A stretch of DNA of 64,000 bases from Bacteroidota bacterium (GCA_020161395.1 JAIUOE010000006.1:62001-126000), one strand, 5' to 3'. Positions 18,529 through 28,284 are shown, counted from the stretch's first letter. Translations and numbers: made by a program. Notes: generated by a model from the sequence alone, not told the origin.

Positions 18529-19163
18529 TTGTTATTGTTGATTACGGTTTGGGAAATCTTGGCTCAGTAAAGAAGGCCATTAACAGAGTTGGTTATGATT
18601 GCTTAGTAGCGAATAACCCGGACGAAATTAAATCAGCTGATAAACTCATTTTACCTGGTGTGGGTAACTTTAAAGTGGGAATTGAGAATCTAAAAAGTAA
18701 AAATCTTGTGAAAATATTGGAGGAAGAAGTTCTTGAAAAAAAGAAACCAATTCTTGGGATTTGCCTTGGGATGCAACTTATGACCTCTTCCAGTGAGGAG
18801 GGTCACTGCGAAGGGCTCAACTGGGTTGGTGGTTTCACCCAAAGATTTCCCGACAGTGATAACTTAAAAATTCCACACATGGGCTGGAATACTTTAAGGT
18901 TTGAGAATCATCATACAATTTATAATGAAATCTCAGAGCAGGATTTTTTCTATTTTGTTCATTCATATTATGTTACAGGTGTCGAACCTAAGTATAAAAT
19001 CTCTGAAACAGAATATGGACTGGGTTTTGTGTCCTCATTTGCAAAAGAAAACATCATAGGCTGTCAGTTTCATCCCGAAAAGAGTCATGATGCTGGTCTC
19101 AAATTATTGCGGAATTTCTGTGCAGCTCAAGATTTTAAGGGGATGAAAAATGTACATACCTAG
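18525..19163 (+). CDS. hisH: HisH-like glutaminase subunit of a sugar amidotransferase
   Basis: This is a 212-residue class I glutamine amidotransferase. The nucleophile is Cys80 in GICLGMQLM, and His183 and Glu185 in QFHPEKS complete the triad. It is closely related to the histidine-pathway HisH. Here it is followed by HisF-like and WbpG-like genes, the arrangement used in lipopolysaccharide loci to supply ammonia for making an acetamidino sugar. It therefore probably hydrolyses glutamine and passes ammonia to its partners rather than serving histidine synthesis. Overlaps on both sides indicate coupled translation. Confidence 0.87.
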   Translation: MIVIVDYGLGNLGSVKKAINRVGYDCLVANNPDEIKSADKLILPGVGNFKVGIENLKSKNLVKILEEEVLEKKKPILGICLGMQLMTSSSEEGHCEGLNWVGGFTQRFPDSDNLKIPHMGWNTLRFENHHTIYNEISEQDFFYFVHSYYVTGVEPKYKISETEYGLGFVSSFAKENIIGCQFHPEKSHDAGLKLLRNFCAAQDFKGMKNVHT

Positions 19164-19935
19164 AATCATACCAATTTTGTTGCTTCGTGGAAAGGGATTG
19201 GTCAAAACCCTTAAATTCGGTGATCCTACGTATATAGGTGACCCCATTAACGCCGTAAGAATTTTTAACGACTTAAAAGCGGATGAGTTGGTATTCTTGG
19301 ATATTTCAGCAACAAAAGAAAATCGACAAATTGATTTAGAGATTGTTAAGGATATTGCTGATGAAGCGTTTATGCCTTTCGCTGTAGGAGGAGGAATATC
19401 AGATATTCTAACGGTTGAAAAAATCCTGAACCTGGGGTGCGAAAAGGTAGTGATAAATTCGTCTTTTTATGGTAACACTAATTTGATACCTCAAATTGTA
19501 TCTAACTTTGGTTCTCAAAGTCTTGTACTTTCAATAGATGTGAAAAAAAATTTCTGGGGTAATTATGAAATTTTCTCGCATTCGGGAAGTAAAAAACAAA
19601 AACATGTTCTAAACGATGTGGTTTCTCGAGCGAATGATCTTGGCGTTGGTGAAATAATAATAAATTCAATCGATAATGATGGCCAAATGACCGGATATGA
19701 TCTAAAATTAATCAAAAGTGTCACCAGCATCGCAAAATGTCCTACTGTTGCATGTGGCGGAGCTGGGTCGATGAAAGACTTTCTTCTTGCCACAGAGGTT
19801 GGTGGAGCACATGCCGTCGCAGCCGGCAGCATGTTTGTTTACCACGGTCCAAGAAAAGCAGTTTTAATTAATTACCCTTCAAAAGAGCAAATTAAGGATG
19901 TTTTTAAAAATAAGGAAATAAATGTTGGAATTTAA
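19150..19935 (+). CDS. hisF: HisF-like ammonia-channel subunit of a sugar amidotransferase
   Basis: This is a 261-residue (beta/alpha)8 barrel of the HisF family. The first strand reads RIIPILLLRGKGLVKT, so the catalytic aspartate of true HisF (CLDVKDG, Asp11) is replaced by Leu. The second acidic residue is kept in LSIDVKKN near residue 122. Loss of the first aspartate argues against cyclase activity and for a structural role carrying ammonia from the HisH-like subunit to the PP-loop enzyme. It overlaps both neighbours, forming a HisH-HisF-WbpG triad. Confidence 0.87.
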   Translation: MYIPRIIPILLLRGKGLVKTLKFGDPTYIGDPINAVRIFNDLKADELVFLDISATKENRQIDLEIVKDIADEAFMPFAVGGGISDILTVEKILNLGCEKVVINSSFYGNTNLIPQIVSNFGSQSLVLSIDVKKNFWGNYEIFSHSGSKKQKHVLNDVVSRANDLGVGEIIINSIDNDGQMTGYDLKLIKSVTSIAKCPTVACGGAGSMKDFLLATEVGGAHAVAAGSMFVYHGPRKAVLINYPSKEQIKDVFKNKEINVGI

Positions 19936-21076
19936 AAGATGTTCTAAAGGTATGTGGGATAGTACAGTGCCGGGTATTGAATTCGATCAGAAGGGGATAT
20001 CAAATTATGCTAAGATGTTTACGCAACTTTGTGAAACTTACCCCCGAGGTGAAAAAGGGCAAAAAGACTGGGAATCTATTGTTGATAAAATAAAGAAAGA
20101 CGGGGAAGGGAAACGATACGACTGTATTATAGGCGTAAGTGGAGGAACAGATAGTTCTTATCTCTTGCACATAGCAAAAAACATCTATGGACTACGGCCC
20201 CTTGCCGTCAATCTGGACAATGGTTGGAGTTCAGATATTGCAGTTAAAAATATTAAGAAAGTTACCGAATCTCTAAATATTGATTTGGAAACATATGTAA
20301 TTGATTATGAAGAAATTAAAGATCTTCTTCGAGCATATATGTTTGCGGGTTTACCGTGGATTGATTTACCAACTGATTTAGCTATCAAAAGTATTATGTT
20401 TAGGGTATCCCGCAAGGAGGGCATCAAATATATTTTAAGGGGCAACGATTTTAGATCTGAAGGTTTTCAACCTCAAGAATGGACATATGGTGACGGGAAA
20501 CAGCTACTGCACATTCATAAACTTTTTGGCCGAACAAAGTTATCAACTTTCCCAAACTATACAATCGCTGATGTAATTACTAATGCGTTTATTAGTAAGA
20601 TTAAGAGTTATTTCCCTTTCTATTATCTTGACTATAGCAAGCAGGAAGCACAGAAGTTTCTAATTGATAATTTTGGGTGGGAGTATTATGGCGGACATCA
20701 TCATGAGAATCTTTTTACTAAGTTTGCTATTTCTTATTGGCTATATGAGAAGTTTGGGATAGACAAACGGATAATCACCTTGTCTGCCCAAGTAATGAGC
20801 GGAGCAATTGGATATAATGAAGCAGTTGAGGCACTGAATAAAAAACCATACAACAGTTCTAAATTAGACGAGGAGCTAAATTTTGTATTGAAGAAATTGG
20901 ATATTTCGAAAGAGGAATTTTCAAAGTTGATGCTTTCTGAAAATAAATCATATATTGATTATCCGAGCTATTCCCCTCTCCTTGAAAAATTCGCTAAGCC
21001 TTCAATGTGGTTTCTTAAGAAGGTCTATCCTTACAAACCAATTAGTTTCTTTCAGATGGAGATGAGAGGGAAATGA
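19922..21076 (+). CDS. N-acetyl sugar amidotransferase (WbpG/PseA type)
   Basis: The 384-residue protein has the ATP-pyrophosphatase PP-loop VSGGTDSSYL near residue 70 and the family segments AVNLDNGWSSDIAVKNI near residue 100 and ILRGNDFRSEGFQP near residue 175. Relatives such as WbpG and PseA convert an N-acetamido group of a nucleotide sugar or nonulosonic acid into an acetamidino group, using ammonia delivered by HisH/HisF-type partners. These are encoded immediately upstream with overlaps. The target is not evident; it may be a GlcNAc-derived sugar or the nonulosonic acid implied by the gene at 495. Confidence 0.87.
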   Translation: MLEFKRCSKGMWDSTVPGIEFDQKGISNYAKMFTQLCETYPRGEKGQKDWESIVDKIKKDGEGKRYDCIIGVSGGTDSSYLLHIAKNIYGLRPLAVNLDNGWSSDIAVKNIKKVTESLNIDLETYVIDYEEIKDLLRAYMFAGLPWIDLPTDLAIKSIMFRVSRKEGIKYILRGNDFRSEGFQPQEWTYGDGKQLLHIHKLFGRTKLSTFPNYTIADVITNAFISKIKSYFPFYYLDYSKQEAQKFLIDNFGWEYYGGHHHENLFTKFAISYWLYEKFGIDKRIITLSAQVMSGAIGYNEAVEALNKKPYNSSKLDEELNFVLKKLDISKEEFSKLMLSENKSYIDYPSYSPLLEKFAKPSMWFLKKVYPYKPISFFQMEMRGK

Positions 21077-21115
21077 GACATTCAGTCAGTTTAGTATTTC
21101 GACTTAGGTATTAGG

Positions 21116-22228
21116 ATGTCCCTTCCCGCTAAAATGCTGTTCTTTTTTGTTCATCCTTCAAAGTTCCACGTTTTTAGAGATACAATAACCCAACTTCGCC
21201 AAAATGGACACATTGTTGACATTGTAATCACTTCTAAAGATGTACTCGAAGATTTGCTGGTTAGTCAAGGATGGGAGTATACAAACATCTTCCCGGAGGG
21301 ACGTAAGCTAAAGGGTATTTCTCCGTTAATTAGTTCAGCAATAAACTTCTTCAGAACAATTTATCGACTTCACAAATTCGTTAAGAAGAAGAAATATGAT
21401 TTATTCATCACAGACGATCTTCTCGTTTATTTATCAAAATGGTTCAAAACTCCATCTTTCGTTTTCACGGATGATGACTTGGCAGTGACAAAACTTTTTT
21501 CGATTATTTTGGCAAGGGCGGATTATGTTATCGCGCCAATGATAACTGATTTAGGAAAATTTAATTCGAAAAAAATTGGATTTGAGGGGTACAAAGAACT
21601 TGCATACTTATATCCGGGCAGATTCATCCCGGATATTGAAATAATTAAAAAATTTAATGGTGGGGCAGAACGGTATTTCTTAATTAGATTAGTATCATTA
21701 AGGGCCTACCATGATGTCGGGATGAAGGGACTTACCGACAAGAATGTAATTCGCTTGATAACATTGTTAGAAAGGTATGGTAAAGTTTATATATCATCGG
21801 AAAGGTCTTTGCCCGATAAGTTGGAGAAATACAGACTTAAAATAGAGCCGAGGAATATTTTGCATGTAATTTATTTTGCAGATATTTTTATAGGAGATAG
21901 TCAAACAATGACTTCTGAAGCTGCGGTGCTTGGAACGCCTTCAATAAGAATAAATAATTTCGTTGGGAAAATTAGTGTTATGGAGGAAAAACAGTCAAAA
22001 TATGGTCTCTCATTCAATTTTCGAGTGGAACAGTTTGATGAGATGTTAAATAAATTATCGGAATTATTGGTTCTTGATAATTTAAAAAACGAATTTGATA
22101 CACGAAAAAAAGTAATGCTCTCAGAAAAAATAGATCTCTCGGGTTTTATGACTTGGTTATTTGATCAATATCCTGAGAGCATCACAGAATTTCGCAAAAA
22201 TCCTAACATTCAGAATAGATTTAAATGA
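21116..22228 (+). CDS. DUF354-like GT-B fold protein
   Basis: The 370-residue protein resembles the DUF354 family, a GT-B-fold group related to UDP-GlcNAc 2-epimerases and often found in archaeal and bacterial surface-glycan loci. Visible marks are FVHPSKFHVFRDTI at the start, TDDLLVYLSKW near residue 100, LYPGRFIPD near residue 175, and FIGDSQTMTSEAAVLGTPSIR near residue 255. The gene overlaps the following wecB by four bases. It may be a glycosyltransferase; biochemical function is not known to me. Confidence 0.7.
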   Translation: MSLPAKMLFFFVHPSKFHVFRDTITQLRQNGHIVDIVITSKDVLEDLLVSQGWEYTNIFPEGRKLKGISPLISSAINFFRTIYRLHKFVKKKKYDLFITDDLLVYLSKWFKTPSFVFTDDDLAVTKLFSIILARADYVIAPMITDLGKFNSKKIGFEGYKELAYLYPGRFIPDIEIIKKFNGGAERYFLIRLVSLRAYHDVGMKGLTDKNVIRLITLLERYGKVYISSERSLPDKLEKYRLKIEPRNILHVIYFADIFIGDSQTMTSEAAVLGTPSIRINNFVGKISVMEEKQSKYGLSFNFRVEQFDEMLNKLSELLVLDNLKNEFDTRKKVMLSEKIDLSGFMTWLFDQYPESITEFRKNPNIQNRFK

Positions 22229-23280
22229 AGATTATCTCAATAGTTGGTGCCAGACCACAGTTCATTAAATTGGGCCCTCTATCCCATGTGCTCAGAGGAG
22301 AATGTGAGCAAAAAATAATACATACCGGTCAGCATTTCGACTCCAATATGTCTGATACCTTTTTTGAGGAGCTCGAATTATCCATACCTGACTACCACCT
22401 CACATTAGGAGGAGGGCCACATGGTGCACAAACCGGAACAATGCTTATTGAAATCGAAAAGATTTTACTTCTGGAAAAGCCTGACTTTGTAGTGGTTTTT
22501 GGAGATACAAATACAACTCTTGCGGGTGCAGTGGCGGCGAGTAAACTTGGGATAAAACTAATTCATATTGAGGCGGGCTTAAGAAGCTTTAATAGGAGTA
22601 TGCCTGAAGAAATAAATAGAATTGTTGCAGATCATACTTCTGACTTACTCTTTGCCCCCACAAAATTGGCTATGAAGAATCTGAAAAATGAAAATCTGGC
22701 TACAAAGAGTTTTTTGACGGGAGATATTATGACTGACTCTCTCAATTTTGCCTCTTCAAAAGCGATGCAGAATTCGTTGCTTAAAGATATTCTTGACCAA
22801 TGCGATAAATATTATTTGGCGACTTTTCATAGACCCTACAACGTTGACAATCCGGACAATTTAAGGAAAATAGTTGAAATATTGGGAGATATTAGAACAA
22901 ATGTAATTTTCCCGGTTCATCCCAGGACAAAAAATGTTTTGGTTTTGAACAAGATAGAGGTTGGTCAGAATGTGTTCTTAATTGAACCTCAGGGTTACTT
23001 TGACTTTATTAGCTTGATTAGAGGGGCTTCAAAACTTTTAACTGATTCTGGTGGGATTCAAAAGGAAGCTTATATTCTTGGAGTGCCTTGTTTAACTTTT
23101 AGAAGTGAAACCGAGTGGGTTGAGACCATCGAAGTAGGTTGGAATAAATTGGTCGATTATTACTCTAATGATGTTGTCGAAATGATAGAAAAATTCGAAG
23201 TACCTAAAGACAGGCCACTAATCTATGGATCGAATGTAGCAATGAAAATGCGAGACATAATAATTGAGGAATTTAGATAA
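22225..23280 (+). CDS. wecB: UDP-N-acetylglucosamine 2-epimerase, non-hydrolysing (WecB/CapG type)
   Basis: The 351-residue protein starts MKIISIVGARPQFIKLGPL, the signature of WecB enzymes, and has GDTNTTLAGAVAA near residue 94, HIEAGLRSF near residue 113, FPVHPRTKN near residue 230 and LLTDSGGIQKEAYILGVP near residue 272. It interconverts a UDP-HexNAc and its C2 epimer. Because CapE and CapF are in the same island, it may supply the CapG step giving UDP-L-FucNAc; UDP-ManNAc production is the alternative. A second paralogue is at 35155. Its stop abuts the start of the next gene. Confidence 0.88.
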   Translation: MKIISIVGARPQFIKLGPLSHVLRGECEQKIIHTGQHFDSNMSDTFFEELELSIPDYHLTLGGGPHGAQTGTMLIEIEKILLLEKPDFVVVFGDTNTTLAGAVAASKLGIKLIHIEAGLRSFNRSMPEEINRIVADHTSDLLFAPTKLAMKNLKNENLATKSFLTGDIMTDSLNFASSKAMQNSLLKDILDQCDKYYLATFHRPYNVDNPDNLRKIVEILGDIRTNVIFPVHPRTKNVLVLNKIEVGQNVFLIEPQGYFDFISLIRGASKLLTDSGGIQKEAYILGVPCLTFRSETEWVETIEVGWNKLVDYYSNDVVEMIEKFEVPKDRPLIYGSNVAMKMRDIIIEEFR

Positions 23281-25290
23281 ATGTGCGGAATATTTAGTGT
23301 CATCGCGAATTCGAATACTTACAGTCCAAAATTTCTAAAAGATGTTCTTGAAACTGTCTCGCAGTTCTCAGAAGTTAGAGGAGTTGACTCCTCCGGCATA
23401 TGTTATATTGTCGAGCAGAAAAAACAAATTAGTGTTACTAAAGGTCCCGTAAAAATTAGTGATTTGCTAAAAGCAACCGGCGTAGCCTCTGAGATATTGC
23501 CGATTAATGATAATGTCTATTTTACTTTTGGGCATACCCGGTTAGTAACAAATGGATCGCAGCTACTGGATGTGAATAATCAACCCGTTATCAAGAATGG
23601 GATCGTTGGAGTACATAATGGTATTATCGTTAACGATAATGAGATATGGAATCAGAACCCGGATTTAGAAAGGCAATTTGAAATTGATACAGAAGTACTG
23701 ATCTCACTCCTTAATAAAAAACTTGATGCCGGGGAACCTATAAGTCATGCTTTGAGAGATGTTGAAAAAGCAGTTGTTGGCACTTTGTCCATTGCCTTGT
23801 TATTCGATGACAAAAACGAATTCCTTGTCTATTCAAATTATGGTTCTTTTTATGTACTTACAGATTACAAAACACTGTTCATTCTTGCCTCAGAAAAAAA
23901 CATTCTAAATCGTCTTAAAAAAAGATTTACAGTTTTAAGCAACGAAGATGTTTTTTCCTTAAAACAAATAACCCCCTTAACTGGTTATTTGATTAATGTT
24001 AGGGATTTTCAAGTAAACCATTTTGATCTAAACTCTAATGATTATTTTAGTTTGACTGAATCTAATCAAAAACTGGAAATTGCGATAAAAAATATTCATT
24101 CTGAAAAGGATCAGATTGATGCTGTGGTTGATCCTGAAAAGTTCAGAATGAATCCCGTTTTTGAAAAAGAAAGAGATCTGCTCGAGTTTAACTTTGATCG
24201 AATTTCAAAATTAAAAAGATGTACAAAATGTATTCTTCCTGAGACATTTCCTTTTATTCACTTTGATGAACAAGGAGTTTGTAATTACTGCAAAAATTAC
24301 AAAATAAAAAATCAACCAAAACCGATGGAGGAATTGTTCAAACTTGTTGAACCATATCGTAAGAAAGACGGGATCCCAGATGTACTAATTCCCTTTAGTG
24401 GTGGACGAGATAGTACTTTGACTCTGCATTTGGTTAAAAAGGAATTGGGATTAAACCCGATTGCATTTACATATGATTGGGGGATGGTTACAGATCTGGC
24501 AAGGAGAAATATCGCTCGGGCTTGCGGTCAACTTGGTGTTGAGCACATTATAGTTTCGGCTGACATAAAGTGGAAAAGAAACAATATCCGGAAAAACATA
24601 CTCGCGTGGATGAAAAAACCACATCTTGGTATGATTCCACTTTTTATGGCGGGAGACAAATATTTCTTCTATTATTGTGATAAAGTTCGTAAACAAAATG
24701 ATATCCTGCTGAATATATGGGGTATTAACCCTTTGGAAAATACTGACTTTAAGGTTGGGTATGCAGGCTTGGCTCCCGAATTCGACAAAAAAATGATTTA
24801 TTCTATTTCACTTAAGAATCAGCTTAATCTTTTTAAGTTCGTAGGATCCAATTTTTTATTGAACACAGGATATCTCAATTCCTCTCTGATTGATACATTT
24901 GGTTCTTTCGCTTCGCGGTATTTTGCAAGGCGTACAGATTATTTCCACATGTTTGATTACTACAGATGGGATGAAGATCAACTCGAACAGTTGTTACATA
25001 ATGAATACGGTTGGGAAAAGGCTATTGACACACCGACAACCTGGAGAATCGGAGATGGGACGGCAAGCTTTTACAATTATGTTTACTACACCGTAGGAGG
25101 GTTTTCCGAATATGATACTTTTAGAAGTAATCAGGTCCGGGAAGGGATGATTACAAGAGAGCGGGCACTGGAACTTGTTAATATTGAAAACCGTCCCAGA
25201 TATGAAACCCTTAAGTGGTATCTTGAAATTGTTGGGCTTGATTTCGAGCCTGTGGTAAAAGTTGTCAACTCAATTCCAAAAAATTATTAG
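23281..25290 (+). CDS. Glutaminase-fused N-acetyl sugar amidotransferase
   Basis: This 669-residue protein has two parts. Residues 1 to about 230 form an Ntn-type class II glutamine amidotransferase domain: it starts MCGIF, so Cys2 would be the nucleophile, with VRGVDSSGI near residue 36 and GHTRLVTNG near residue 84. From about residue 310 there is a zinc-ribbon-like CTKC...CNYC segment, then the PP-loop SGGRDST near residue 373, as in WbpG/PseA-type sugar amidotransferases. One chain would thus make its own ammonia and amidinate an N-acetyl sugar, without HisH/HisF partners. It is the second amidotransferase system of the island. Confidence 0.82.
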   Translation: MCGIFSVIANSNTYSPKFLKDVLETVSQFSEVRGVDSSGICYIVEQKKQISVTKGPVKISDLLKATGVASEILPINDNVYFTFGHTRLVTNGSQLLDVNNQPVIKNGIVGVHNGIIVNDNEIWNQNPDLERQFEIDTEVLISLLNKKLDAGEPISHALRDVEKAVVGTLSIALLFDDKNEFLVYSNYGSFYVLTDYKTLFILASEKNILNRLKKRFTVLSNEDVFSLKQITPLTGYLINVRDFQVNHFDLNSNDYFSLTESNQKLEIAIKNIHSEKDQIDAVVDPEKFRMNPVFEKERDLLEFNFDRISKLKRCTKCILPETFPFIHFDEQGVCNYCKNYKIKNQPKPMEELFKLVEPYRKKDGIPDVLIPFSGGRDSTLTLHLVKKELGLNPIAFTYDWGMVTDLARRNIARACGQLGVEHIIVSADIKWKRNNIRKNILAWMKKPHLGMIPLFMAGDKYFFYYCDKVRKQNDILLNIWGINPLENTDFKVGYAGLAPEFDKKMIYSISLKNQLNLFKFVGSNFLLNTGYLNSSLIDTFGSFASRYFARRTDYFHMFDYYRWDEDQLEQLLHNEYGWEKAIDTPTTWRIGDGTASFYNYVYYTVGGFSEYDTFRSNQVREGMITRERALELVNIENRPRYETLKWYLEIVGLDFEPVVKVVNSIPKNY

Positions 25291-25299
25291 TGCTCGATT

Positions 25300-26778
25300 A
25301 TGTTAACCAGATTATTCCTGTTATTTATCGTCTGCAGTTGTTTAACCCAAGCACAAAGCAGCTTTTATTATACAAACGATTCATACGCGAAATATATTGA
25401 ATATTCGATAAATAATGGGTCTTTGAATCTGACGTATCCATTGATAAAACCCTATAGTATGGCAGATATCGAATCAAAGAAGGCATCATTTAATAATGGT
25501 TTAAAAATTGGTCAATATCTTGAAAATGAGATATTGTCCTACAATTTTGATCCCGAAAAATCCCCTTCAGGTATAGTCAAAGGCGATATAAAGTTAAACT
25601 TTACGCAATCAGTTATTGCCAGGTCTCGCAATTCCTTTAGACTCTCACTTAATTACCCGGCGGATAATTTCGCATTTAAGACATCATTTCAATTTGATCA
25701 GAATTTTAAGGAAGATTCCACATATTTTGGAGAACTAGGGGAGTGGTACTATGGTAGATTTGATGAGGCTTATTTGGTGTATCGTGATGTCTTAGGGAAA
25801 TTCAATGCTTCTTTTGGGAGAGTGAACCGAAATCTCGGATCATACTCGTCAAATAGTCTAATATTATCGGATAACCCTTATTCATTTGACCACCTTTGGC
25901 TGCAATACAAAAATGATCTCTTTAGTTTTTCTTTTCTCTCAGCAAAACTCGAAGATAAATATGGGTTTGATGTCCGGACAAAAGACTCATTGAGTTATGG
26001 TTGGTACAAAAGGTTCTATTCGCTTCACAGGTTGGATATTAATGTTTTTGAGAATCTTAAAGTTGCATTGACTGAGGCTGTTATCTATGGTGGTAAAAAT
26101 CAACAATGGCTTTCCTATTACCAAAATCCGTTTATTCCTTTCTACATCTCCAAAAACAATGAAAGAAGCAGTACTGATGAAGGCGAAGCCAATATTTATC
26201 TCGCTTTGGATATTTGGTATAAGCCGGTAAAATCAGTGACTCTCTTCACACAGATTTTTATTGATGATATCGACTTCAAATCAGAAAACAGAGAAAAATT
26301 CCCGGAGAGAAAAGCAATCTTTGGGAGTTTAACATTAACTGATTTAGTTTTACCTTTATCACAGTTAGGAGTTGCTGCAACCTGGGTTGAGAACTGGACA
26401 TATAATTCATTCTATACCTGGGCAAACTACAATATCCATGAGAGAAGCATCGGATATCCATTTAATAGTTTTCAAAAGTTCGAACTCTTTTTCGATTATT
26501 TTGGTATTCAACCGATGATTATCTCGGGTAAGGTATCCTACTCTGAAAAAGGTGACAACTCCCTAAATAATCCCTTCAGAGCAACATTCGAACCTTTCCC
26601 AATGGGAGTTGTTGAGAAAATTATAAATTTGGAAGCAAAAGGGAGTTATTTCTTTAGTAGCGTGTTTATTGGCGACATCCTTCTGAGTTACAGCAAAATA
26701 CAGAATGAACAGCACATAAAAGGAATGGATGGAAGTCAGTTTTATTTAGTGCTAAATCTGAAATATCAAATGTATTGA
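25300..26778 (+). CDS. Wzi-like capsule assembly outer-membrane barrel protein
   Basis: The 492-residue protein begins with a signal peptide ending near AQA-QSS (about residue 20). After it come alternating aromatic/hydrophobic strands typical of an outer-membrane beta-barrel (FRLSLNYPADNFAFKTSFQF, FNASFGRVNRNLG, LWLQYKNDLFSFSFLSAKL). The GRVNRNLG-type stretch and overall layout resemble the capsule assembly Wzi family, which holds capsule at the cell surface. Following directly on the polysaccharide genes, it is probably the surface-attachment factor for this glycan. Family placement is by pattern only. Confidence 0.7.
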   Translation: MLTRLFLLFIVCSCLTQAQSSFYYTNDSYAKYIEYSINNGSLNLTYPLIKPYSMADIESKKASFNNGLKIGQYLENEILSYNFDPEKSPSGIVKGDIKLNFTQSVIARSRNSFRLSLNYPADNFAFKTSFQFDQNFKEDSTYFGELGEWYYGRFDEAYLVYRDVLGKFNASFGRVNRNLGSYSSNSLILSDNPYSFDHLWLQYKNDLFSFSFLSAKLEDKYGFDVRTKDSLSYGWYKRFYSLHRLDINVFENLKVALTEAVIYGGKNQQWLSYYQNPFIPFYISKNNERSSTDEGEANIYLALDIWYKPVKSVTLFTQIFIDDIDFKSENREKFPERKAIFGSLTLTDLVLPLSQLGVAATWVENWTYNSFYTWANYNIHERSIGYPFNSFQKFELFFDYFGIQPMIISGKVSYSEKGDNSLNNPFRATFEPFPMGVVEKIINLEAKGSYFFSSVFIGDILLSYSKIQNEQHIKGMDGSQFYLVLNLKYQMY

Positions 26779-26850
26779 TAGCTATCTAATCAGTAAACAT
26801 GGTGATAAAATCCACAAAGAGGTATTCTTTCCTTGAATAAAGTATAAATT

Positions 26851-28284
26851 ATGTCCTTCAACTCATTTGATTTCCTTTTATTTTTTGTAGTGGTAATATC
26901 GCTGTTTTACCTTACACCAAAGAAACAGAGATGGCTGCCATTGCTGGTGGGGAACTATTTATTTTATTCTCTATTAAAGTTCGAGTATCTGGCGATAATC
27001 GTCACACAGACTTTAATCACCTATTATGGTGCATTAGCTGTTAAAAAGCAAGAGGACCGGCGAATAAAATTCCGTTTGTATTTGTTTGCGCTCATGTTTA
27101 ATGTCGTAACCTTGGTATTCTTCAAATATACCGATTTTATCTTAAAGTCATTCTCAAATTTATTACAAGTCTTTAAGCCCTCAACAAATGAAATTTCTCT
27201 TGGCATTGTGCTACCCATTGGGATATCATTTTATACTTTTCAAATTATCGCATATTTAACAGATGTTTATTGGGAACAAATTGAACCGGAAACCCATTTA
27301 GGCAAATTTGCTGTTTTTATTTCTTTTTTCCCTCAATTGCTTGCAGGTCCTATAGAAAGAGCCTTTAGAATCCTTCCACAAATTAATGAACCTGCCTCAT
27401 TTGAAAGTGATAATTTACTCAAGGGTGCCAAACTTTTTTTAATTGGTATGTTCTATAAAGTTGTTGTTGCAGATCGGCTATCAATTTATGTGAATACTAT
27501 ATATAATAATTCAGATTTGCACGGTGGTGGTTCGTTTATCGTTGCATCCTTTTTCTTTACTATTCAAATATATGGTGATTTTGCAGGTTATTCATTAATG
27601 GCGATGGGCACTGCAAAAGTATTAGGTTTTGATCTAATTAATAACTTTAATAACCCATACGTGTCGAGATCAATTTCAGAATTTTGGAATCGGTGGCATA
27701 TCTCTCTCTCGACTTGGTTAAGAGATTATGTCTTTACACCTCTTACTTACAATAGATTATTAGGCGAGAGATTTGACAAGTACAGAGTTGAATTAAGCGT
27801 AATTATTACTTTTTTGGTAAGTGGACTTTGGCATGGTGCAAATTGGAATTTTATTTTTTGGGGACTTTTAAACGGGTTGTTTATCGCCTTTGGAATAAAA
27901 TCACTAAAGTTTAGAAGAAAATTAAAAGAAAAATATGGGATAGTAAATAATCTTGTATTTTCAGCGATAATACCCTGGTTATTCACATTTATTTTGTTAA
28001 ATATCATGTGGATATTTTTTCGATCTGATTCGATAGTGATGGGGTTTGAAATAATTGGAAAAATTGCTTCCACGCCCACTTCCTTTTTCCTCGGTAGTCG
28101 ATCACAGGTCGTCTACTCATTAATTGCCGTATTTTTGATTGTTATTTATGAAATGCTAAAATGTCTGAAATTTGATGAGGAAAAATCAGTTTTAAGTGGA
28201 TTTGTCTTTTATACTACACTTATATTCATCATAATCTTATTTGGTGTATTTGATGGTAGTCAATTCATTTATTTTCAATTTTGA
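26851..28284 (+). CDS. MBOAT-family polysaccharide O-acyltransferase
   Basis: This 477-residue, multi-pass membrane protein carries the family blocks LPIGISFYTFQIIAYLTDVY near residue 120, FPQLLAGPIERA near residue 162, SEFWNRWHISLSTWLRDYVF near residue 275 and SGLWHGANWNF near residue 325, whose His is the conserved catalytic residue. Related AlgI/PatA-type enzymes move an acyl group across the membrane for O-acetylation of a polysaccharide. The next gene overlaps it by four bases and encodes the SGNH-type partner. It is an intact counterpart of the broken copy at 6520. Confidence 0.9.
   Translation: MSFNSFDFLLFFVVVISLFYLTPKKQRWLPLLVGNYLFYSLLKFEYLAIIVTQTLITYYGALAVKKQEDRRIKFRLYLFALMFNVVTLVFFKYTDFILKSFSNLLQVFKPSTNEISLGIVLPIGISFYTFQIIAYLTDVYWEQIEPETHLGKFAVFISFFPQLLAGPIERAFRILPQINEPASFESDNLLKGAKLFLIGMFYKVVVADRLSIYVNTIYNNSDLHGGGSFIVASFFFTIQIYGDFAGYSLMAMGTAKVLGFDLINNFNNPYVSRSISEFWNRWHISLSTWLRDYVFTPLTYNRLLGERFDKYRVELSVIITFLVSGLWHGANWNFIFWGLLNGLFIAFGIKSLKFRRKLKEKYGIVNNLVFSAIIPWLFTFILLNIMWIFFRSDSIVMGFEIIGKIASTPTSFFLGSRSQVVYSLIAVFLIVIYEMLKCLKFDEEKSVLSGFVFYTTLIFIIILFGVFDGSQFIYFQF

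Noticed and set aside
18525..19935. HisH and HisF as histidine biosynthesis genes
   Set aside because: They sit inside a glycan island, overlap a WbpG-type amidotransferase gene, and the HisF lacks the first catalytic Asp.
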